Positions 1 through 6,787 of a stretch of DNA of 44,553 nt are shown here, in pieces. The notes beneath the pieces were generated by a model, which saw only the letters and a program-made list of their open reading frames with translations, did no database searches and was not told the origin of the DNA. Both the position numbers and the translations under genes were made by a program. The stretch comes from a virus. Numbering within the stretch: position 1 is the stretch's first letter; the number at the start of each line of letters is the position of its first letter. Where the stretch lies: IMG/VR virus record IMGVR_UViG_3300030102_007459, positions 1-44,553 of that record; one strand, written 5' to 3'.

Positions 1-2
1 CT

Positions 3-536
3 ATAAGATCAGGTTCGGTTGAGAATAATTTAAATGATCCTATAAATGCCAACCATGAAAATTCTGCATTTGGATTTGCATATCCTGATTTAGGACTTTT
101 AGTTTTTGATACTAAAGGTTTAAATTTATCATGTTCAGCAAACTTTTTTCATGGTACTCAAATGAATGACGTAGTTGATAATAAAGAATATGGAATGACA
201 ACTCACTTTTTTAACCACCTAAGAGATGGAAACTTTTTTAGGTGCAACTCTAGAGAAGAAGTACTTAGCAACTTTTATTATTGTAGGGCAAATAATGGAG
301 AATTTAATTTTAGTAACAATCCATCATTTACAACCGGAAGTAATGCAACTGATACATTAAGACATTCTCTTGGTTCAACACCAGAAACAACAATGGTAGG
401 TAATCCTATTGTCTATATTACAACTATAGGTCTATACAATGAGTATAACGAATTATTGGCTGTAGGAAAACTAAGTAAGCCTCTAAAAAAGAGTTTTGAC
501 CGTGAAGTTTTAATTAGACTAAAATTGGACTACTAA
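3..536 (+). CDS. Partial virion-type protein, paralogue of the next gene (5' end outside window)
   Basis: The frame is open from the window's left edge to TAA at 534-536, so this is the C-terminal part of a longer gene; an internal ATG at 162 is not needed as a start. Its last 40 or so residues (ITTIGLYNEYNELLAVGKL) match the end of the next gene (ITTVGLYNNFNELLAVGKL), and an upstream segment (FRCNSREEVLSNFYYCRANN) resembles that protein's FEYTCRATEREYNMSLNPS. I recall this ITTVGLYN..NELLAVGKL ending from virion structural proteins of marine T4-like phages, but the exact role (tail, baseplate or fibre attachment) is unknown to me. The stop is followed one base later by the next ATG, so the pair is surely co-transcribed. 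Confidence 0.75.
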   Translation: MRSGSVENNLNDPINANHENSAFGFAYPDLGLLVFDTKGLNLSCSANFFHGTQMNDVVDNKEYGMTTHFFNHLRDGNFFRCNSREEVLSNFYYCRANNGEFNFSNNPSFTTGSNATDTLRHSLGSTPETTMVGNPIVYITTIGLYNEYNELLAVGKLSKPLKKSFDREVLIRLKLDY

Positions 537-537
537 T

Positions 538-2004
538 ATGTCAAATAAAATATTTAAAGAAATACATCCAGATGATAGGTCTTATCAATCAATTGAGACC
601 AATAAAGAGTGGAATATACTAAGCTCTAATGCATCGTCATCATTTGGTATATTGACATATAAGGGACAAAGTGGATCAATCCATGATTCAAAATTTAGAG
701 ATGGAGGTACATCTAATGGGGTATTCAAAAGACTATTATGGAATTCAATAAATCATCTATGCTATGATAAATTTAGAATAGACCCATATGCAGCTAGTGA
801 TAATAACCGACAAAGATTAAATGATATTGGCGGAGCTCCTCCGTTGTTTGAAAGAACAACTAGAATAAGAAATATTGCAAAACCATTACCTGGGGAATCA
901 GAACCACCAAGACAGGTTGATCCTAATTCAACTGGACAAAATAATCAGTACTCACCAGCTCCTGGTGCATATATTCCATCTCAACTTCATACAGATGTTG
1001 CAATTCTATCAATACCTAGAAACATATTTGGTACTGAAATTCAAAGAGGAACATTTGAATTGGTATCTGATGGAAAACATATAGTAACTGATGATGGAAA
1101 AGGTGCATTGGTAAGTTCTTCCCATAACAATGTTGTACAAGTTGGTGATATTTTTTATGAAAGAGGCCTTGCCGTTATTACTTCAAACTCGCATTCAAAT
1201 CAAGACCTTTTGGATGACTATGAATTAAAGTTTAGGGCAACACATGACGTCCACAATTTTGAGTATACATGTAGGGCAACTGAACGTGAATATAATATGT
1301 CTCTAAATCCCAGCCTTTTAACAAGGGATTCATTTATTAGAACAGTGGTTGCTGCAGGATTCCCTGGAGGTGAAAGAATAGATCTAAACTTTAATAGGTC
1401 AATACGATATCAGCCTAACACTTTACAATCAGGTGCTAGCTCGTCAATAGATCAAACAATACATGGTGGAGGTGGAGCCACGTTAGCTGTAGAACATATA
1501 GCGGCTAGTGCAAGTAATTTTTTAAAAGTAATATCTCGAGGAACATCAAATAAATTTGCATTTATCAAATATAAAGAAGAGACTGGTGTACTATATAATT
1601 TAAAATTTAATTATGTACAAGGAACTGTAAATGGTCGTGTTTTCAAAACCTCTGAAGGTGTAAACGGTGACCAATGGAGTGAAATATATACTGAATCACA
1701 AAATGATGTTGAGATTGCATGGTCTGGTTCAACAAACAATCCTACAATGATTAAATTTGCGGCTGAAGGTGTTGCAGATAAACATGCATACTATGATAAA
1801 ATATCTTTAACCAGTGATAGGCAACAATCATCAGGACTAACAAAGGTTAGAGGAATGGCAACTCACAGTCAGTTTCAACCTTTTATTACAACGGTTGGAC
1901 TATATAATAATTTTAATGAGTTATTGGCAGTTGGTAAATTACCAAAGCCAATTAGAAAACCGGACAATTATGATATATCATTTCAAATAAAAATAGACAA
2001 ATAA
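538..2004 (+). CDS. Virion structural-type protein, ITTVGLYN-ending family
   Basis: 488 residues with no signal peptide or obvious membrane segment. The N-terminal 270 residues are rich in Asn, Ser, Asp and Tyr, and the C-terminus carries ITTVGLYNNFNELLAVGKL, shared with the preceding paralogue. A middle part (about residues 300-420) contains a segment of carbohydrate-binding or jelly-roll type composition (FNYVQGTVNGRVFKTSEGVN, then YDKISLTS), which may be an inserted beta-sandwich; this is inference from composition only. It starts one base after the previous stop, without its own Shine-Dalgarno site, suggesting coupled translation. It is probably a tail or baseplate accessory protein; the function is not established. 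Confidence 0.75.
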   Translation: MSNKIFKEIHPDDRSYQSIETNKEWNILSSNASSSFGILTYKGQSGSIHDSKFRDGGTSNGVFKRLLWNSINHLCYDKFRIDPYAASDNNRQRLNDIGGAPPLFERTTRIRNIAKPLPGESEPPRQVDPNSTGQNNQYSPAPGAYIPSQLHTDVAILSIPRNIFGTEIQRGTFELVSDGKHIVTDDGKGALVSSSHNNVVQVGDIFYERGLAVITSNSHSNQDLLDDYELKFRATHDVHNFEYTCRATEREYNMSLNPSLLTRDSFIRTVVAAGFPGGERIDLNFNRSIRYQPNTLQSGASSSIDQTIHGGGGATLAVEHIAASASNFLKVISRGTSNKFAFIKYKEETGVLYNLKFNYVQGTVNGRVFKTSEGVNGDQWSEIYTESQNDVEIAWSGSTNNPTMIKFAAEGVADKHAYYDKISLTSDRQQSSGLTKVRGMATHSQFQPFITTVGLYNNFNELLAVGKLPKPIRKPDNYDISFQIKIDK

Positions 2005-2015
2005 GGAATTAGTTT

Positions 2016-2420
2016 ATGGCATGGAGAAGTAAATCCAAAGTTCGTCAGAACGCAATTAAACATGGTTATAGAAGTGGATTTGAACACAAGGTTGCAGATC
2101 AATTAACAGAATCAAAAACTAAATTTGAATACGAAACAACGGTTATAGATTATATAAAACCTCAAACCAATCATACATATACAATTGATTTTACATTACC
2201 TAACGGTATACTTGTAGAAACAAAAGGAAGGTGGGTATTGGAAGACCGTAAAAAACACCTCTTAATAAAAAAGCAACACCCAGACCTAGATATTAGAATT
2301 GTTTTTCAAAGTGCAAAAGGAAAAATTAGAAAAGGTAGTAAAACAACATATGCAGATTTTTGTGATAAACATGGAATAGTTTGGGCAGAAAAAGAAATTC
2401 CAAAATCTTGGCTTAAATAG
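2016..2420 (+). CDS. T7 endonuclease I-type Holliday-junction resolvase
   Basis: 134 residues, close to T7 gp3 (149). It has the family's catalytic layout: Glu23 in RSGFEHKVA, Asp58 in YTIDFTLPNG, and Glu68-x-Lys70 in ILVETKGRW. T7 gp3 uses Glu20, Asp55, Glu65 and Lys67, with the same D-10-E-2-K spacing. Downstream, a DRKKHLL segment, LDIRIVFQ, and SKTTYADFCDKHGIVWA match the family's conserved C-terminal half. The enzyme resolves branched DNA made during replication and recombination, so packaging can proceed. It is a dimer in T7. It has an AAGGA-type ribosome site just before ATG. It sits directly ahead of the primase and the gp47/gp46 recombination protein, so the three form a replication-recombination group. 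T4 itself uses an unrelated resolvase (gp49). Confidence 0.9.
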   Translation: MAWRSKSKVRQNAIKHGYRSGFEHKVADQLTESKTKFEYETTVIDYIKPQTNHTYTIDFTLPNGILVETKGRWVLEDRKKHLLIKKQHPDLDIRIVFQSAKGKIRKGSKTTYADFCDKHGIVWAEKEIPKSWLK

Positions 2421-2426
2421 TTTATT

Positions 2427-2449
2427 TTGTCAATTATTTTTGTTATATT
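2427..2449 (+). promoter_or_regulatory. Probable early/middle promoter before the primase
   Basis: TTGTCA at 2427-2432 and TATATT at 2444-2449 are separated by 11 bases. TGTCAA, one variable base, then TATTTTTGTTATATT recurs at 29158-29179 before bS21 with the same spacing. Eleven bases is too short for a normal -35/-10 pair, but it resembles activator-box spacing in T4 middle promoters. A start site 7 bases after TATATT would fall on the primase ATG (2456), giving a leaderless message. Confidence 0.6.
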
Positions 2450-2455
2450 TAATAC

Positions 2456-3370
2456 ATGAACAATTATGCAATAATTAAGTTATTGAATTCATTACTTGGA
2501 AAAGGATATGAATTAAAAAACAATGAAGTATCATATCATTGTCCTTTTTGTAATCACCACAAGAAAAAATTACAAGTAAACATATCTAGTCAATTTTGGC
2601 AATGCTGGGTTTGTGGTGTTAAAGGAAGAAAGATAATATCGCTATTTAAAAAACTTTCTGCGCCTCATGAGTATTTTAAAAAACTTTCAAATCTATTAGG
2701 TGATAGGCTTGACTTTAATACTAACAAAAAATATTCAGATGAATTGAATTTACCTATTGAATACATTGCATTTAAAGACGCCAACACTAAAAGTCCTGAA
2801 TATAAAAATGCAATATATTATCTTATTAAAAGAGGAATAACACCACAGGATATTTTTAAGTATAGTATTGGGTATTGTGAAAGTGGTCCATATCGTGGAA
2901 TGATAATTATTCCAAGTTATGACTGCAATGGTAAACTAAACTTTTTTACTGGTAGAAGTTATTATGAAACAAACTATAAACATAAAAACCCTTCAGTATC
3001 AAAGGATATTATTGGATTTGATTTACATATAAACTGGGATGAACCTATTACTTTAGTTGAAGGTGCATTTGATGCAATTGCAGTTAGAAGAAATGCCATT
3101 CCATTATTTGGAAAATTAATGTCTGATAAACTAAAAATAAAAATAGTACAAAAACAGGTTTCAAAAGTAAACATAGCACTAGACAGGGATGCATTAAAAG
3201 GATCACTCAAAATATCAGAGTATTTAATGTCAAATGGTATAGATGTTCATTTTATAGATTTACCTGAAAAAGACCCTAGTGAATTAGGATTTAAAAATAT
3301 ACAACAATTAATTAGTGATTCCAATCCACTAAACTTATTAAAAATAATGGAGTTTAAATTATTATGTTAG
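2456..3370 (+). CDS. gp61: DNA primase, T4 gp61-like (zinc finger plus Toprim)
   Basis: 304 residues; T4 gp61 is 342. The N-terminus has a zinc-binding module with Cys29-x-x-Cys32 and Cys50-x-x-Cys53 (CPFC and CWVC), matching primase zinc fingers that read the template. A Toprim fold follows: VEGAFDAIA at about 201-209 supplies the catalytic Glu202, and ALDRDA near 241-246 supplies the acidic pair. It makes RNA primers for lagging-strand synthesis with the replicative helicase, which is not in this window. There is no Shine-Dalgarno sequence before ATG, and the upstream promoter-like TATATT ends only 6 bases from it. It overlaps the next gene by 7 bases. Confidence 0.85.
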   Translation: MNNYAIIKLLNSLLGKGYELKNNEVSYHCPFCNHHKKKLQVNISSQFWQCWVCGVKGRKIISLFKKLSAPHEYFKKLSNLLGDRLDFNTNKKYSDELNLPIEYIAFKDANTKSPEYKNAIYYLIKRGITPQDIFKYSIGYCESGPYRGMIIIPSYDCNGKLNFFTGRSYYETNYKHKNPSVSKDIIGFDLHINWDEPITLVEGAFDAIAVRRNAIPLFGKLMSDKLKIKIVQKQVSKVNIALDRDALKGSLKISEYLMSNGIDVHFIDLPEKDPSELGFKNIQQLISDSNPLNLLKIMEFKLLC

Positions 3371-3573
3371 AAATTGAAATTTGGCCATATGTGTCCGGCA
3401 GTCATAAAGTATACACAAATAACGAAAAAATGAAAAATGAATTATGTACAGTTTTAAAAATAGAAAATGCATCATGTACATATATGAAAAAAGGAAAACC
3501 TTTTGCATGGGATTTAATATTTAACGATGTTAGAATGTCTACTGTAAAACGAATCATAAAAAAGTATAACTAG
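3364..3573 (+). CDS. Small conserved-looking unknown protein
   Basis: 69 residues, starting MLEIEIWPYVSGSHKVYT and containing a Lys-rich C-terminus. It overlaps the primase end by 7 bases and has GGAG about 11 bases before ATG, so it is translated from the same message. No cysteine pairs, membrane segment or known motif. Its position between the primase and the gp47/gp46 fusion suggests a DNA-metabolism accessory, but that is only context. I do not recognise the family. Confidence 0.65.
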   Translation: MLEIEIWPYVSGSHKVYTNNEKMKNELCTVLKIENASCTYMKKGKPFAWDLIFNDVRMSTVKRIIKKYN

Positions 3574-3583
3574 GAGTTTTATA

Positions 3584-6500
3584 TTGAATACAATTATTGA
3601 TGTAGGATTTAATTCTACTGAGAAAATATTGCATGTTGCAGACATCCATATAAGAAACTACAAACGTCATAAAGAATATAAACAAGTTTTTAGAAAACTA
3701 TATAAAGAAGCCAGAAAAACTCCAAAGGAAACTGTCATATATGTTGGTGGAGACATAGTACATACAAAAACTGATATAAGTCCAGAACTTATACAAATGG
3801 TTAGTGATTTTTTTAACACTCTTGCAAAAATTAGACCTACAATTGTTATAACTGGTAATCATGATGCTAACCTAAATAATCCTAGCAGACTAGATTCTCT
3901 TTCTCCAATTGTTGATAACTTAAACAATCCAAACTTACATTACTTAAAGGATTCAGGAATATATACAATAGCTGGAATAAATTATATTGTAATGTCAGTT
4001 TTTGATGATCCTAAAAACTACTTAACAAAAAAAGATCTACCAAAGGGGTATAACATAGCACTATATCATGGACCTGTAAATAAATCACAAACTGATATTG
4101 GATATGTTGTAGATAATCCTCATATGACAACAAAAATGTTTGATGGATATGATTTAGTACTTCTTGGGGATATTCATAAAAAGCAATTTTTAAATGATGA
4201 AAAAACAATATGTTATGTTGGATCCTTAATACAACAAAACTTTGGAGAAACATTTGAAAATCATGGCTATATGTTATGGGACGTTAAAACAAAAAAGTCA
4301 GAATTTTTTGAAATAGAAAACGACTTTGGATATTACACTATTGATGTAAAAGATGGTAAACCATTAAACCTAAATAGGATTCCAAAAAAACCTAGGTTAA
4401 GACTTAGGACTGAAAATACAACGGCGGCTGATATAAAAAATATTATAGTTGACATTAAAAAGAAATATAAAATTCAGGATGTAACAATAATTAGACAGGA
4501 CAACATATTGAGCCAAAAGGGTGATGAAATAACTGGGATAGAAATAACAAGGGATGTAAGAAGTGCTGAATATCAAAATCAACTTTTAGAGGATTACTTA
4601 GTTAGAAGATTTACACTTGATGAAGACATGATATCCAGGATAAAGGTTATTAATAGTGAACTTAATAAAATATTAAATGATATTGACATAGGTAGACATA
4701 TACATTGGAAACCTAAGAAATTTGAATTCTCAAATATGTTTAGTTACGGTGAAGGTAATACAATGGATTTTGAAAACTTATCAGGATCTATAGGTCTATT
4801 TGCACCAAATCATTCTGGTAAGTCTGCACTATTTGATGCATTATCGTTTTGTGTATTTGATAGGTGTAGTAGATCACGTCATGGTATGGATGTAATGAAT
4901 AACAAAAAGAAAACTTTTCACTGTAAATTAAATTTTGAAATTGACGGTATAGATTATTTTATTGAGAGACACGGAAAAAGATTTAAAAGTGGAGGTGTAC
5001 GAGTTGATACTGATTTTTGGATGATTGATGAAAGTGGTGAAAAGGTTAGTCTCAATGGTGAACAACGAAAGGATACCAATAAAAACATTCAGGGATATTT
5101 AGGTGCATATGAAGACTTCACATTAACTGCACTATCGGTTCAAAATAACAATACTGGATTTATTGATAAAACTCAATCTGAGAAAAAAGATTTACTTGCA
5201 CAGTTTTTAGATATAACTGTATTTGAAGAATTATACCAATTGGCAACCGATGAAATTAGTGATGTAGCAGCTGTACTAAAACAATTCCGTGATACAGATT
5301 TTGAATCCCAGCTAATAGAATATGAAAATTCTCTTAAGAGCTTTAAAGAAAAGTATAGTGAAGTTGAATCTAAAAATAATAAAATAAAAACAACTTTAAA
5401 AAAATTAAATGACAAACAATTAGAACATAGTAGTAAATTAATAACAACATTTAATTTAAAATATTCCATAAGTGAATTAATATCAAAGAGAAAAAATATT
5501 AAAGACACAATTGAGTTTCTTCAATCAAAATTAAATAAGTATGAAAAGTATACTGTTGAAAATAAAGTTAAACTTCAAGATATAAACAAAAAGCTAGCTG
5601 ATTTAGATGAAAATGAAGTAACATCTAATAAAATGTTATATGATTCAACTATGGTTGAAAAAACAAAAATAACAAATGAGTTAGACAAATTAAAAATCAT
5701 TGTTAAAAATAAATTGGAAAAGCTTTCAGCGATTGGTCAGTTTGATCCTAATTGTGATTTTTGTAAAAATACCCCATTTGTACAAAGTTCTACAAAAATA
5801 GAAAATTCATTAAATGGGGATAAAGTTCTTGCAAAGAAAAACATTGAGAAAATAAATCAATTGGATTCTACATTGGAAAAACTAAAACCTTCACTAATTG
5901 ATTATGATAATCTAACTTCATATAAATCAGAGCTTCAAACAATAAAACAATATGAAAGTGAAATAAGAATTAAAACATCTAAAAATGAAACTCTTATTGC
6001 AAACAATAAACATGATTTAACTAAAGTAAATGATTTAATAGATAAATACTATAATAATGAATCAGCAATAAAGAGTAATCAAAGGGTTCAGAAAAAAATA
6101 GATGATATAAAGGAATCTATAAATGAACTAAATCTTGAGCTTAGAAAAAGTACCGTTAATTCACAGGATATGTACAGTGATATTAAAGTTTATGAAAATA
6201 AAATACTTACAATAAAAACCTCTATTAAAGAAGCTGAAGAGCTGGAAAAAAGATATAAGGCATACGAATATTACCTTAATGCTATTGAAAGGGACGGTAT
6301 TCCATATGAATTAATTTCAGCTGTTCTTCCATATATAGAAGATGAAGTAAATAATATTCTTTCTCAAATAGTTGATTTTAAAATATTGTTTAACGTTGAT
6401 GGCAAAAAAATAAATACATACATATCATATACAAATGACGACTTTTGGTCATTAGAACTTACAAGTGGTATGGAAAAGTTTATATCTTCATTGGCAATAA

Positions 6501-6733
6501 GAGTTGCACTAGTAAACATTTCAAATCTACCTAGACCTAATTTCTTAGCAATAGATGAAGGATTTGGAAACCTTGATTCTCAAAATATAAATTCAATGTC
6601 AAACCTATTTGACTATCTTAAAACTCAATTTGATTTTATGATGGTTATAAGTCATATTGATGTTATGAAAGATATCATGGATGACTCTATAGAAATTGAC
6701 ACATCTAATGAATTTAGCCGCATTTGTTATTAG
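3584..6733 (+). CDS. gp47/gp46: Fused recombination nuclease-ATPase (gp47 + gp46; SbcD-SbcC / Mre11-Rad50 type)
   Basis: 1049 residues carrying two normally separate proteins. Residues 1 to about 370 are a calcineurin-like nuclease: Asp20-x-His22 (ADIH), Asp57 (VGGDIVH), GNHD at 91-94 and LGDIH later. From about 385 an SMC-type ATPase follows: Walker A APNHSGKS ending at Lys413-Ser414, long coiled coils, a zinc hook Cys724-x-x-Cys727 (CDFC), a signature region near LTSGMEKF, Walker B with Asp991-Glu992 (AIDEGFG) and the D-loop NLDS. T4 gp47 and gp46 process DNA ends for recombination-dependent replication. The start is TTG, chosen because TAGGAG lies 7 bases before it and the family N-terminus begins just after. 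I see no stop or frameshift between the two halves. Confidence 0.92.
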   Translation: MNTIIDVGFNSTEKILHVADIHIRNYKRHKEYKQVFRKLYKEARKTPKETVIYVGGDIVHTKTDISPELIQMVSDFFNTLAKIRPTIVITGNHDANLNNPSRLDSLSPIVDNLNNPNLHYLKDSGIYTIAGINYIVMSVFDDPKNYLTKKDLPKGYNIALYHGPVNKSQTDIGYVVDNPHMTTKMFDGYDLVLLGDIHKKQFLNDEKTICYVGSLIQQNFGETFENHGYMLWDVKTKKSEFFEIENDFGYYTIDVKDGKPLNLNRIPKKPRLRLRTENTTAADIKNIIVDIKKKYKIQDVTIIRQDNILSQKGDEITGIEITRDVRSAEYQNQLLEDYLVRRFTLDEDMISRIKVINSELNKILNDIDIGRHIHWKPKKFEFSNMFSYGEGNTMDFENLSGSIGLFAPNHSGKSALFDALSFCVFDRCSRSRHGMDVMNNKKKTFHCKLNFEIDGIDYFIERHGKRFKSGGVRVDTDFWMIDESGEKVSLNGEQRKDTNKNIQGYLGAYEDFTLTALSVQNNNTGFIDKTQSEKKDLLAQFLDITVFEELYQLATDEISDVAAVLKQFRDTDFESQLIEYENSLKSFKEKYSEVESKNNKIKTTLKKLNDKQLEHSSKLITTFNLKYSISELISKRKNIKDTIEFLQSKLNKYEKYTVENKVKLQDINKKLADLDENEVTSNKMLYDSTMVEKTKITNELDKLKIIVKNKLEKLSAIGQFDPNCDFCKNTPFVQSSTKIENSLNGDKVLAKKNIEKINQLDSTLEKLKPSLIDYDNLTSYKSELQTIKQYESEIRIKTSKNETLIANNKHDLTKVNDLIDKYYNNESAIKSNQRVQKKIDDIKESINELNLELRKSTVNSQDMYSDIKVYENKILTIKTSIKEAEELEKRYKAYEYYLNAIERDGIPYELISAVLPYIEDEVNNILSQIVDFKILFNVDGKKINTYISYTNDDFWSLELTSGMEKFISSLAIRVALVNISNLPRPNFLAIDEGFGNLDSQNINSMSNLFDYLKTQFDFMMVISHIDVMKDIMDDSIEIDTSNEFSRICY

Positions 6734-6740
6734 ATTCTTT

Positions 6741-6750
6741 TATATTTATA
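6741..6750 (+). promoter_or_regulatory. Late-promoter-type motif TATATTTATA
   Basis: First copy of the recurrent (G/T)ATATTTAT(A/T) motif. It starts 47 bases before the ATG at 6788. It is followed by ACTAGTATA, a palindromic extension shared with the site at 40712-40730. It probably starts the fibre-gene message. Confidence 0.5.
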
Positions 6751-6787
6751 CTAGTATAATTATATATAGAATTAATGGTAATGGTAT

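Noticed and set aside
875-1084. Second + strand frame inside the structural gene at 538-2004
   Set aside because: Nested in a longer frame, no ribosome site, Gln/His/Leu-rich product of chance type.
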